Notes under the pieces: generated by a model | Seen by the model: only the letters and a program-made list of their open reading frames with translations | Told to the model about the DNA's origin: nothing | The model's database searches: none | Shown: piece by piece, positions 37,794 through 46,061 of the stretch | How the letters are laid out: each line of letters begins with the position of its first letter | Position numbering within the stretch: position 1 is the first letter of the stretch | Translations under genes and position numbers: made by a program | Origin: Paenibacillus woosongensis | Lineage (GTDB): Bacteria > Bacillota > Bacilli > Paenibacillales > Paenibacillaceae | DNA length: 64,000 bases | Reading direction: 5' to 3' | Assembly: GCF_030122845.1 (NCBI RefSeq) | Contig: NZ_CP126084.1 | Coordinates: 1,922,001-1,986,000 of the forward strand

Positions 37794-38436
37794 CACCGTC
37801 CAGCTTGGCAAAAACGATCAGTCTTTGCTCATGCTCCTTTTTTTTTCTGCTGTATTTTCCACTGCATGTCACCAGATTCAACCTGTGCTCTGTCGTATCC
37901 CCGAAAACCCGCTCGACGGGTGCTTCCGATGTAGGATAGGATTCAACGGCCTCCACAATATAGGTCAATTTCTGTTTGGCATGATCCCGTACAATGATTG
38001 AATCGCCGGGCTTTAACTTTTTCAAATTAAAAAAAATGGCCGGGCCGGTATAGCTATCGACATGGCCGTCCATCACTATATTTCCAGGTTCCCCTGCAAG
38101 TACGCCCGGATGCAGGACGCCGACGATATCCGTATGTTTCGGAACATCCATTTGCCCGTCCTCAAGCACCCCCACCGGCTCAACACTAGCCTTTACCTTA
38201 ATGGCAGGAATTATGAGCTCTGTTGGCATAAACGGTTTGGGTAGCGGCCTGCGCATGTTCTCCGCCGGCTGCATTTCTGTGTCATTCACCATTGGGGGGG
38301 ACGGCGGGGAGGGCAGGGAATGGGAATGCGGCTGCGGCTGTGGCTTGATGTTCTCCTTCGCCTGCTTGGCAGGACCGCAACCTGCGCAACTGACGGCTAA
38401 AACAATGGTAAACAGAATAACTAATCGTTTCATCAT
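37774..38436 (-). CDS. Class F-like sortase
   Basis: A 220-aa exported transpeptidase. Hydrophobic N-terminus with a possible lipobox cysteine (Cys20), a Pro/His-rich linker (30-70), then a sortase domain. The catalytic set is His125 (GHVDS), Cys191 (NLVTCSG) and Arg205. The sequence around VMDGHVDSYTGPAIFF is typical of class F sortases rather than class A-D. It lies between the amidase gene downstream and the small MPKTG protein gene upstream, which is its most obvious substrate. Confidence 0.88.
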   Translation of the reverse strand: MMKRLVILFTIVLAVSCAGCGPAKQAKENIKPQPQPHSHSLPSPPSPPMVNDTEMQPAENMRRPLPKPFMPTELIIPAIKVKASVEPVGVLEDGQMDVPKHTDIVGVLHPGVLAGEPGNIVMDGHVDSYTGPAIFFNLKKLKPGDSIIVRDHAKQKLTYIVEAVESYPTSEAPVERVFGDTTEHRLNLVTCSGKYSRKKKEHEQRLIVFAKLDGDDELDQ

Positions 38437-38450
38437 GATTGTATAAGAGA

Positions 38451-38474
38451 GAAAGAGGGAGCAAGCCCTCTTTC
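38451..38474 (-). terminator. Hairpin between MPKTG protein and sortase genes
   Basis: A 9-bp stem GAAAGAGGG / CCCTCTTTC with a 6-base loop, followed on the minus strand by a pyrimidine-rich, imperfect T tract. It may partly terminate transcription, giving more substrate than sortase. Confidence 0.5.
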
Positions 38475-38484
38475 ATCCTCCTTC

Positions 38485-38760
38485 TTATTCTGTTTGCTCG
38501 CTAGCTCCACCAAAACCAGTCTTCGGCATTTTGGTAGCCTTAGTTTTAATGCCCTTGGTTTTGATGCTTTTCGCTTTAATGCCTTTGTGGTGAGTTGACT
38601 TGGCTTTCGTTTTGTGAGTTTTATGAGTCTGATGCGTTTTATGCGTCGACTTGGTGTGCATTCCCTTCTTCCCATGCTCATTAGCTGGAGCGGCGCTTAC
38701 AGCAGAAGCGACAGAGAACAACAAACATGCTGATAGAAGGGCAGCAGACAATTTCTTCAC
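38485..38760 (-). CDS. Small secreted Lys/His/Thr-rich protein with C-terminal MPKTG motif
   Basis: A 91-aa protein. Residues 1-23 are a signal peptide (VSA-AP). Residues 30-77 are low-complexity, built from THKTH-like and IKTKG-like repeats and strongly basic. MPKTG at residues 78-82 is a variant of the LPXTG sortase motif, followed only by FGGASEQTE. The hydrophobic segment and positive tail of a normal sorting signal are missing. It starts at GTG 38760 with AAGGAGG 7 bases upstream. It precedes the sortase gene on the same strand, so it is a likely substrate. Confidence 0.8.
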   Translation of the reverse strand: MKKLSAALLSACLLFSVASAVSAAPANEHGKKGMHTKSTHKTHQTHKTHKTKAKSTHHKGIKAKSIKTKGIKTKATKMPKTGFGGASEQTE

Positions 38761-38916
38761 AGTGTTTCCTCCTTGAGTTTTATTTTATTTTTCCCCACAG
38801 ATAGGATATCCGCTGAACGTTTTTTCTAAGCAGGAAACTTATAGATAAACGGGGTTTACAAGGTTTGCTCTTTCGAATATCATGGGGCTAACACAACGAC
38901 AGGAAGGAACGCTGAC

Positions 38917-39633
38917 ATGGAAACCACTCGACTTACGAAACCCGAAGCCATGATCTTTGATATGGATGGTACGCTGTTCAAAACGGAGACGCTTCTGATC
39001 CCTGTATATCATCGCTTGTTTGATCAGCTTCGCGCAGAGAACTTGTATGAAGGAAAGACGCCCCCCGAGGAAAGAATACTTGGCGGGTTAGGCATGCTGC
39101 TGGATGACATTTGGAAAAGGGTGCTTCCGGACCACGATGAAATCGTGCACCGGCGTGCGGATGAATTGCTGCTGGAGCTGGAGCTGATCGGTCTGAAGGA
39201 GTATGTTACAGAGCTGTATCCGCAAGTGGCCGAAACGCTGAAGCAGCTTCACGAGCGCGGAATCAGGCTCTTTGTAGCCAGCAATGGGCTGGAGCATTAT
39301 GTAAAAGAGGTAGCGAATGCACATGGCATCTTCTCGCTGTTTGAGGGAATCTACAGCGCAGGCGAGCATCAGACGACGACCAAAGTCGATTTGGTTAGGC
39401 TTCTGCTCGATAATCATGGCGTAAGCAGCGCCTGGATGATCGGGGACCGATCCTCTGACGTGGAAGCGGGCAAGGAGAACGGCCAGACCGTCATCGGCTG
39501 TGCGTATGCCGGGTTTGGCCAAGGACAGGAGTTAAATGGCGCCGATCGGCTGATCTCCTCCTTCTCCGAACTGATCGCCCTGTACGATCAGGCAGAGGAA
39601 GCGCCCGAAGCGAAGCGATCCGCCCAATTCTAG
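38917..39633 (+). CDS. HAD-family hydrolase, phosphoglycolate-phosphatase-like
   Basis: A 238-aa HAD phosphatase. Motif I is FDMDGT with the nucleophile Asp15 and acid/base Asp17. Motif II is in FVASNG, motif III lysine is at KVDLVR, and motif IV is GDRSSDVEAG. A helical cap (about 25-90) places it in the subfamily I group of small-metabolite phosphatases. GGAAGG lies upstream of the ATG. It is divergent from the MPKTG gene, so the two may share a promoter region. The substrate is not known. Confidence 0.88.
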   Translation: METTRLTKPEAMIFDMDGTLFKTETLLIPVYHRLFDQLRAENLYEGKTPPEERILGGLGMLLDDIWKRVLPDHDEIVHRRADELLLELELIGLKEYVTELYPQVAETLKQLHERGIRLFVASNGLEHYVKEVANAHGIFSLFEGIYSAGEHQTTTKVDLVRLLLDNHGVSSAWMIGDRSSDVEAGKENGQTVIGCAYAGFGQGQELNGADRLISSFSELIALYDQAEEAPEAKRSAQF

Positions 39634-39637
39634 AAAC

Positions 39638-39672
39638 AAGCCGCTCTTCCGGTCAGGAAGAAGCGGCTTTTT
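39638..39672. terminator. Bidirectional terminator between HAD and yhe genes
   Basis: AAGCCGCTCTTCC pairs with GGAAGAAGCGGCTT (one bulge) and T or A tracts flank both sides. It overlaps the 3' end of the minus-strand YheC-like gene and can serve both convergent transcripts. Confidence 0.85.
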
Positions 39673-40759
39673 GTTTGTGCAGCCACATGGCGTATTCAAG
39701 CGGTCTTGCAATGGCTGCCCGGTATGCTTCGGGATCGCCGGACTGGTTGAACACCTCTCGGGCGGGCTTGGGATTGACCTCCAGCAAATAGACTTTTCCG
39801 CTGGGATCGATCGCAAGATCGAGAGCCAGCTCGCAGAGCGCGCCGTAATTCGCCTCCAGCGTTGCAGCGACATCGATGCTCAGTTTCTCGGCTGTACGGC
39901 GTATTTCCACGCGCTTCTCCTCGCTATGGGAGGCATGCTTCAGCAGCGTGTTCATAGGCACGGCATGCCCGCCGCCGTGCAGATTGGAGGTCACGCTTCT
40001 CGGTGGGCCGACCCTTCCGGCACATCCGGTCACCGCCCATTTCCCGGAGCCGTTCTTCTGAACGAGCATGCGGAAATCATGTACCCGGCCGTTAGGCAGT
40101 TTAATTTCAATCCCCTGCTGAACGAGATAGTTTTTTTTCGCTTTCCAGCGGATTAAATATGGAGCCAGCCTCGCCTTATGCATTTTTTGCGCCGGGATAA
40201 TTTTTCTGGCAAGCGTTCGGCCCTGAATCAGGTAAAGCTCCTTCCCCAATCGGTCGACCCGCAGTATTCCCCTTCCACCGGTGCCCTGCATGGGCTTAAC
40301 ATATATACACGAATAATTCCGCATGAATCGATATACGTCGCTCATATTCTGAAATATGGCGGTTTCCGGTAAATGGGGCCTGAATCTTGGCCTGCTGGAC
40401 AGAAGTTGGTAAATCGCCCATTTATCGCGAATCGGCCGATTCAGGAATGTGAAGGTGCTGTTATAGCGATTGCGAAATTTGACCAACTGCTCGAATCGCT
40501 TGTTTTTCTGAATACGCCCCCGGTCGAAGATGAGATTCGGAAAGCTGCGCCACTTGCGCGACCATTTCTTTGATTTTGGATCAAATTGCAGGGAATGAAC
40601 GAGTTTCTTCTCATGATGGACATCCATAGGAGTGAATACGAAGACATCCAGACCCATCTTTTGGCCTTCGACGATCATTTTCTGGTATATATGTCGTTCC
40701 TCCAGCTGCTTCTTATCATTCATATACAGCGTCAATATGCCAAGAACAGGTTGCGACAA
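39653..40759 (-). CDS. yheC: YheC/YheD-family ATP-grasp protein (short, C-type), copy 5
   Basis: A 368-aa ATP-grasp enzyme of the YheC/YheD family, linked to the endospore coat in B. subtilis but with no proven reaction. Glycine-rich ATP loop YVKPMQGTGGRG, DFRMLVQ, and the metal motif LEVNPKPAREVF near the end. I chose TTG 40759, which has AAGAAGGTG 6 bases upstream; GTG 40768 overlaps that site. ATP-grasp enzymes join a carboxylate to an amine or thiol through an acyl phosphate. Last of five adjacent family members. Confidence 0.88.
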   Translation of the reverse strand: MSQPVLGILTLYMNDKKQLEERHIYQKMIVEGQKMGLDVFVFTPMDVHHEKKLVHSLQFDPKSKKWSRKWRSFPNLIFDRGRIQKNKRFEQLVKFRNRYNSTFTFLNRPIRDKWAIYQLLSSRPRFRPHLPETAIFQNMSDVYRFMRNYSCIYVKPMQGTGGRGILRVDRLGKELYLIQGRTLARKIIPAQKMHKARLAPYLIRWKAKKNYLVQQGIEIKLPNGRVHDFRMLVQKNGSGKWAVTGCAGRVGPPRSVTSNLHGGGHAVPMNTLLKHASHSEEKRVEIRRTAEKLSIDVAATLEANYGALCELALDLAIDPSGKVYLLEVNPKPAREVFNQSGDPEAYRAAIARPLEYAMWLHKQKAASS

Positions 40760-40804
40760 TACGTTCACCTTCTTTATACGGTAGTCGGTTCACAATATTC
40801 CGGC

Positions 40805-41929
40805 TTAAGCGGATGGGTTCTTGGGTTGACTGGCCAAATGCTGACTGTATTGAAAAATTCGTTCGAGCGATTTTTTGCGGATTTGCGGTTCATCGAATTT
40901 CATCGGTTTGCTGTTCGCCTCAAAGAACCACATGTTTCCTTCTGTATCAATGCCGAGATCCATCGACATTTCACCAAGCATATGCCCTGATGCTTTTTCA
41001 ATTTGCTTGGCGATGAGCACGGCGTTGGATCTCAGGCGATTAATGATTGCGTTGGTCATCTCGCTGCCGAAAGTAGGGGTTAACAGCTTCTCGGGCGATT
41101 CGATGCTGCCGCCTTGAGGCACATGGGTAGTAATTCTTTTAGGGCCAGCGAGCCGTGCGCCAACGCCAGTGACCATCCATGCGCCTTTACCCGTTTTTTG
41201 CACGAGTATGCGCAGGTCAAAATTGCGGTCCCGGTATGTGGTGAGTTTGATGGCTTCCTGCATGATATATGGAGCTTTTCTCATTTCTCTTCTTATTCGT
41301 CTCCAGAGCAGGTCTAGCTTGTCGGTCCGGTAAATGATATTTCTGTATCTTTGGCCCTGGATCGTTAAACGAAAAGGTTTTTCATGCTCCTCCTCATATT
41401 GCAGGAGCATGATTCCTTTGCCGGCCTTGCCGGATTCCGGCTTTAAATAGAGGCGCCCGTAGATTAGGAGCATGGCCTCAAGCGTTCTGGGACTAAGAAG
41501 TCTCCGGGTATTTGGAACAAACGCTTTAGTAGAGCGGTTCCTCTTCAGCCATTCGAACAGCTTGCGTTTATTGAAAAAATAGGGGTTGTAGATATGAATT
41601 GTTCGATGCTGGATGCATGCATCGATTTTTTTGCGGACATTACGTTTTTGCTCGTCTTCCCGGTGTGGAATCCGATTATACACGACATCGGGAAGGGGGA
41701 ACCACTGCTTCGACCAGGTTTTACTCTCGGAGCTGTAATGGTACCCCCGGATCCGTTTGGCTGACAGCTTCAAATCCTTTGTAGTCACGACGTAGACGGG
41801 AAAGTCCAGATCCTTGCCGGTATTTATTATATCTCTGAAGTTGGCTTTATTTCCGCGGAAAAGGGATTCCGGGTCTTCTACAGTCAGAACGGCAACCACG
41901 GTTTTTTTTTCAGCGATGTGCTGGATCAT
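40805..41929 (-). CDS. YheC/YheD-family ATP-grasp protein (C-type), copy 4
   Basis: A 374-aa member with YLKPESGKAGKG, DLRILVQ and FEANSKPMKFDE, so both ATP and metal motifs are kept. The lead part (RGYHYSSESKTW) matches the other short copies. ATG 41929 overlaps the stop of the preceding long copy by one base, with GGAGG upstream, so the two are translationally coupled. Same-strand operon with 45882-39653. Confidence 0.87.
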   Translation of the reverse strand: MIQHIAEKKTVVAVLTVEDPESLFRGNKANFRDIINTGKDLDFPVYVVTTKDLKLSAKRIRGYHYSSESKTWSKQWFPLPDVVYNRIPHREDEQKRNVRKKIDACIQHRTIHIYNPYFFNKRKLFEWLKRNRSTKAFVPNTRRLLSPRTLEAMLLIYGRLYLKPESGKAGKGIMLLQYEEEHEKPFRLTIQGQRYRNIIYRTDKLDLLWRRIRREMRKAPYIMQEAIKLTTYRDRNFDLRILVQKTGKGAWMVTGVGARLAGPKRITTHVPQGGSIESPEKLLTPTFGSEMTNAIINRLRSNAVLIAKQIEKASGHMLGEMSMDLGIDTEGNMWFFEANSKPMKFDEPQIRKKSLERIFQYSQHLASQPKNPSA

Positions 41930-43302
41930 CAGCCTTCCCTCCTGCGGAATTTACTAAGATAGAGGCAGTGCTCCAAAATATGCTCAACGGATGCTTTTCC
42001 CTCGGCTCTTAGAGATGGATGCTGGAATATAGATCTTCCCGGCTTGGCATTAGCCTCGAACATCCATATTTTCTCGTCCTTGTCTATTCCGATATCGAAG
42101 CCGATTTCACCAATCAAATGCTGGTGGTGATACTCTATGGCTTGGGCCAGCGTAATGGCGACGTTCTTGGCATGACGCAGCACTTCATCCGCTCTTGAGC
42201 CGAAGGCACGGCCAAGTGCCTGTTCGGGAGTCAGCAGCGAACCTCCGTTCTTAAGATGGGTTGTTACGCTGCCTTTTCCTGCTTTCTTGGCTCCGATGCC
42301 GACAACAACCCAGTTGTTCCTGCCGTTCTTATGCATATGAAACCGGAAGTCGATGGGACAGCCGTCAATTTCGATTAGGCGGATACCCTGCTGCGCTACG
42401 TAGCTGCGGAGCGACCGGCCATGCCTTTCTTGGAGGGTGCGCATCAGGCTGCCGAAGGAGCTGAAGCGCAGCAGCGCATTTTTCCCCCGCAGACGGTAAC
42501 GGGCATAATAACCGTTTTTTGGGATATAGGAAAGTCTATAAATGCCATTTCCCAGGCTTCCGTTATTCGGTTTGTAATAAATGAGGGAGTGGCGGTCAAG
42601 CAAATTTTTAATTTGCTCGGGTGTAGGGTTCATAATCGATTCCGGTACGTAACGGTTGACCATGGGATCTCGTTCCAGCAGCTTATATATATCCGATTTG
42701 TTAAAGAAGCTCCAGTTGAAGAACGGAATTTTCTTGCGAATGAACCGCTCCCGAAGCAGGCCGATGGACGAGGTCGTCTCGGCCCGCCGGCTGGGCAGGC
42801 GGTTATAGACGACATCCGGCAGCGGAACTGTTTTGCGGTAAAAATGCCCGGATTCGTTCAGAAAATAGCCGTTGACGGTTTCCTGTTCCCAGTTGATATC
42901 GCGCGGGGTAAAGGCAAATATATAGGACTGTTTGCTTCCCAGCTTGAGAAGCTGCTTGATGAAGGTTGTTCTGGAACCGAACCGATTTTGGGTGGAGCCT
43001 GCGGGGCCGTCTGATAACACGCCGATTAGCGGGCCCAGATGGACCTCGCCATCTTGATTGCTGCGAAGGTATATGGCTCCTGATTTCGGAATTTTGATTC
43101 CTTTACGAACGCTCGATGCAAGGTAGATATGGTTGCCTGGTTTGTTAATCGGTTTGACTGTTGCAGGAATGCGGTCTTGGCCCAGTCTGAGATGAACGGA
43201 CTTCTTCCCTGATAATTTCAGGTTCTTCATTAATGATCCCGACACGTAGACGACCCTTTGGGGCTGCTGCGTGAAATGGACATTGCAGTAAGTCAAACTC
43301 AT
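41929..43302 (-). CDS. YheD-type ATP-grasp protein (long), copy 3
   Basis: A 457-aa member of the long type, with an additional N-terminal domain of about 90 residues (LRLGQDRIPATVKPI, AIYLRSNQDGEVHLG) before the ATP-grasp part. ATP loop YYKPNNGSLGNG, DFRFHMHK and FEANAKPGRSIF are present. AGGAGG precedes the ATG. The stem-loop at 43321-43337 lies just upstream of this binding site. It pairs with the following short copy as a long-short unit. Confidence 0.88.
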   Translation of the reverse strand: MSLTYCNVHFTQQPQRVVYVSGSLMKNLKLSGKKSVHLRLGQDRIPATVKPINKPGNHIYLASSVRKGIKIPKSGAIYLRSNQDGEVHLGPLIGVLSDGPAGSTQNRFGSRTTFIKQLLKLGSKQSYIFAFTPRDINWEQETVNGYFLNESGHFYRKTVPLPDVVYNRLPSRRAETTSSIGLLRERFIRKKIPFFNWSFFNKSDIYKLLERDPMVNRYVPESIMNPTPEQIKNLLDRHSLIYYKPNNGSLGNGIYRLSYIPKNGYYARYRLRGKNALLRFSSFGSLMRTLQERHGRSLRSYVAQQGIRLIEIDGCPIDFRFHMHKNGRNNWVVVGIGAKKAGKGSVTTHLKNGGSLLTPEQALGRAFGSRADEVLRHAKNVAITLAQAIEYHHQHLIGEIGFDIGIDKDEKIWMFEANAKPGRSIFQHPSLRAEGKASVEHILEHCLYLSKFRRREG

Positions 43303-43320
43303 GAATTTATCCTCCTAATC

Positions 43321-43337
43321 GTTTTGCGAAGCAAAAC
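43321..43337. repeat. Palindrome GTTTTGCGAAGCAAAAC between ATP-grasp genes
   Basis: A 7-bp stem with a 3-base loop in the 75-base gap between two ATP-grasp genes. A partial copy (TTTTGCGAAGCAA) lies at 43387-43399, and a close relative with CAAAG centre is at 51311-51329 in the dnaE upstream element. Probably a small dispersed palindromic repeat. Confidence 0.6.
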
Positions 43338-43377
43338 AGCTTCCAATGCCAGACTCAAAGCATAATACTGCATCAGG

Positions 43378-44499
43378 CTAGGCTAGAGTTTTGCGAAGCA
43401 ACAAGTATCGTGCATACTGTATCGGGTTTTCCACGGATTTTTGGGCGCCTTGCATATCGCCGATGCGGAAGAAGGATGATCTGCCCGGCTTGGAATTGAC
43501 CTCGAGAATCCATACATGTCCGCCCGGTTCAACGCCAAAGTCGATTCCGAGCTCTGCGAGCCGGCCAAAATGGGATTCCAAATGCTCAGGAATGGCTTCT
43601 GCAAGACGCTGAATAATTCGTACGGTCTGAATGCCGCGGTGTTCGCCGAACTCTTTGATCAGGTAAGGAACGGCTTTATGCGCAGTTCCGCCGCCATGCA
43701 GATTAGAGGTGAGGGAGTGCTTGCGTCCGGCTCGTACTGCCATACCTGTCATGCTCCACATGCCATTTTCATTTTTTTGCATCAGTACTCTGACATCGAA
43801 AGGTTCATCCCTGCTATTGTTCAGCCGCAAGTAGGGTTGCAGCAGGTATGCCCTGTTCGCGATGAACCGGTGTATCCAATCCAGTCCATCTTCCTTGGAA
43901 CGGAATTTTTTGCGGAACAATTGATTGCTGCCGCTTCTGCCTGTGATTATTAGCCCGACATCTAAACTCCCCTTGATATTTTGGACATGCAATGTCCGCT
44001 TTCCGTGCGTACCGTTTTGCGGCTTCAGGAAGGCTCCACCTTCCTGTGCGAGCAGCCACCGGTTCAAATGTTCAGGGTTTTCGTATCGAACCGTATCGGG
44101 AAGATAGGGGGCTATGAAGCGATGTTTTTTGAGTGCCTGGTAGACGGACCATTTGCCGGTAAGAGCGCGTGCTAGATAAACAAAGGGCTGCTTCTCGGAA
44201 AGGGACGCCAAACATCGCTGCTTGCGCCGCTGCTGTCTTTTGTCGTGGGAAATGCAGCGATCGTAAATGATTTCAGGAGCCGGAAACGGCTTTCGTATCC
44301 ATTTGCCGTTCTCAAACGTATATCCAGGGATGCTCCTGCTGCCCGGGGTAACCCACCCCGGACAAAAAACATATATCGTCATTTTCTGCCGGCGGCCGAT
44401 ATGACATAATTGACGGCAAAATGCCGCTTCCGCAAAAGGAAGGGGGCCTGCGCATTCGCTTACCATGATGCCTATAATGCCTTGTGAAGAGGGATTCAT
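43378..44499 (-). CDS. YheC-type ATP-grasp protein (short), copy 2
   Basis: A 373-aa member with FLKPQNGTHGKR, DVRVLMQ and LEVNSKPGRSSFF. The ATP loop differs from the others by Arg-Thr after GTHGK. AAGGAGG is 6 bases before the ATG. It is 15 bases downstream of copy 1. The N-terminal region has a cysteine-containing VFCPGW stretch not seen in the other copies. Confidence 0.87.
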   Translation of the reverse strand: MNPSSQGIIGIMVSECAGPLPFAEAAFCRQLCHIGRRQKMTIYVFCPGWVTPGSRSIPGYTFENGKWIRKPFPAPEIIYDRCISHDKRQQRRKQRCLASLSEKQPFVYLARALTGKWSVYQALKKHRFIAPYLPDTVRYENPEHLNRWLLAQEGGAFLKPQNGTHGKRTLHVQNIKGSLDVGLIITGRSGSNQLFRKKFRSKEDGLDWIHRFIANRAYLLQPYLRLNNSRDEPFDVRVLMQKNENGMWSMTGMAVRAGRKHSLTSNLHGGGTAHKAVPYLIKEFGEHRGIQTVRIIQRLAEAIPEHLESHFGRLAELGIDFGVEPGGHVWILEVNSKPGRSSFFRIGDMQGAQKSVENPIQYARYLLLRKTLA

Positions 44500-44514
44500 C
44501 GGATTCCTCCTTGC

Positions 44515-45882
44515 TTAGAAGCCGGACAAGAAGCGCGAATATTCGATCACTTGCTTGACGGAAGGACGTATTTTGCTCCCGCCAAGCGGCGTATTATCGT
44601 TTTTTGAAGGTTTGGAATTCACTTCAAGCAGCCAAATGCGGCCATGCTGGTCGACTGCGAGATCAATGCCGAGTTCTCCAAAATGAGCCGGAATTTGTTG
44701 GTCAATGCCAAGCGCGATGTCGAGAGCCGCCTTCTTGAGCCTGACATTTAACCTCTTCTTGGCTGCCGGGGGAAGTGTGCTGCGCGATATCGCATTCTTC
44801 AGCGTGCAGAGCGAGCCGCCTCGCGCCAGATTGGATACGAAATGCTGATCATTCGCAATCCGGGCGACAACGGAGGTAACGCTCCATTTGCCGAACCTGT
44901 TCTTCTGTACCAATGCTCTGAAATCCACTGGCCGCCGGTCCATAAGTATCAGGTGAAGTCCTTGCTGGATCTGGTACCGCGTCGATTTCATTTTCCCGGA
45001 TAGGGTAGTGAACAACTTGGAAAGACTGGCGTAATTGTGCTTCTGGGTGCCTCCGACTTGAGCGGTCAGTGTCTGATATCCGCCGCCGTCCAGCCGGGAT
45101 ATGCGGATAATCCCTTTGCCGAGGCTTCCTTTGATTGGCTTGAGGAACACGATAGGGTGCCTGCTGCACATCGATTTCAGCATGGCGTAATTGCGGAACA
45201 AGTGTGATTCTGGCATATATCCCGCCACCGAAGGAGCCTTGCCAAGCGCATCGAAAACCTCGGTTTTATCCAGGAATTTTTCATTGAAGTAATGGCTGCC
45301 GTAGAGGGATTTTACTTCTTTCATGAAATGCTGTACGCTAGGTTTATTCTCCAATTTGCGCGATGTCAGGCGATTATAGAACACGTTTGCGGCCGGAAGC
45401 TCGGTTTTCTTCCAGCCGTCTGCATAAAGCCATCCCGTCACCTTCGAGCTGCTGCTTCCGATATGGGACGGGGTAAAGAAATAAACAAAGACACCTTGTT
45501 GTTGACAAGCATTAGCGAGTTCCCGGCAGAACTGGGTGATGGGGCCAAAAGGCCTTTCCGTTACATCAGGGTAATCCTGGCTGATTAGGACACCGACAAT
45601 CGGACCAAGCTGAATGGTGGAGGATTGGGGGCGATAAAAGATCCGAAGCGTCGACCTCGCTGGAAGAGCCATGCTTTTGGCAAGTCCTTGGCTGATCCGG
45701 ATCCCGTCTAACCGGGATAAGGGAATGACTTTGACATTGTGCCGGAATGAACCGAAGGATAGCTGAAGCGGCTGATTGGTCGGAATTTTCAGCTGCTTAA
45801 TCAGCAGCTCTCCGACCACGAGACAGTCATCCTCCAGCAAACCCGGTTTCATGATTTGTACCTTAATTTTTTTGGAGTGCAT
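44515..45882 (-). CDS. yheD: YheD-type ATP-grasp protein (long), copy 1, first of operon
   Basis: A 455-aa member of the long type, with the additional N-terminal domain (LQLSFGSFRHNVKVI, STIQLGPIVGVL) and the ATP-grasp part with FLKPIKGSLGKG, DFRALVQ and LEVNSKPSKNDN. GGAAGGAG lies before the ATG. It is first of five tandem members and follows a sporulation-type promoter candidate, so it is probably expressed in the mother cell. B. subtilis has one yheC and one yheD. Confidence 0.88.
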   Translation of the reverse strand: MHSKKIKVQIMKPGLLEDDCLVVGELLIKQLKIPTNQPLQLSFGSFRHNVKVIPLSRLDGIRISQGLAKSMALPARSTLRIFYRPQSSTIQLGPIVGVLISQDYPDVTERPFGPITQFCRELANACQQQGVFVYFFTPSHIGSSSSKVTGWLYADGWKKTELPAANVFYNRLTSRKLENKPSVQHFMKEVKSLYGSHYFNEKFLDKTEVFDALGKAPSVAGYMPESHLFRNYAMLKSMCSRHPIVFLKPIKGSLGKGIIRISRLDGGGYQTLTAQVGGTQKHNYASLSKLFTTLSGKMKSTRYQIQQGLHLILMDRRPVDFRALVQKNRFGKWSVTSVVARIANDQHFVSNLARGGSLCTLKNAISRSTLPPAAKKRLNVRLKKAALDIALGIDQQIPAHFGELGIDLAVDQHGRIWLLEVNSKPSKNDNTPLGGSKIRPSVKQVIEYSRFLSGF

Positions 45883-45948
45883 GAAGCGGATCTCCTTCCA
45901 AGCTTAGGCTTGATGTCTTGGATGCGTCTTCGTAAATACATGTAATGC

Positions 45949-45976
45949 ATCATATGAGGACATAGAATCCTTGGTG
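45949..45976 (-). promoter_or_regulatory. Candidate SigK/SigE-type promoter of the ATP-grasp operon
   Basis: On the minus strand CACC (45976-45973) is followed after 16 bases by CATATGAT (45956-45949), close to the SigK pattern AC then CATANNNT. It lies about 67 bases before the start of copy 1, giving a plausible leader length. Mother-cell control would suit a coat-associated operon. Confidence 0.45.
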
Positions 45977-46061
45977 ATTAACCTATCTTTGAAATAACTT
46001 TGCACAGTTCATGATGCATATCGGACATATTTTTAAGGGACATACAGGGAGGATTTGAAGG

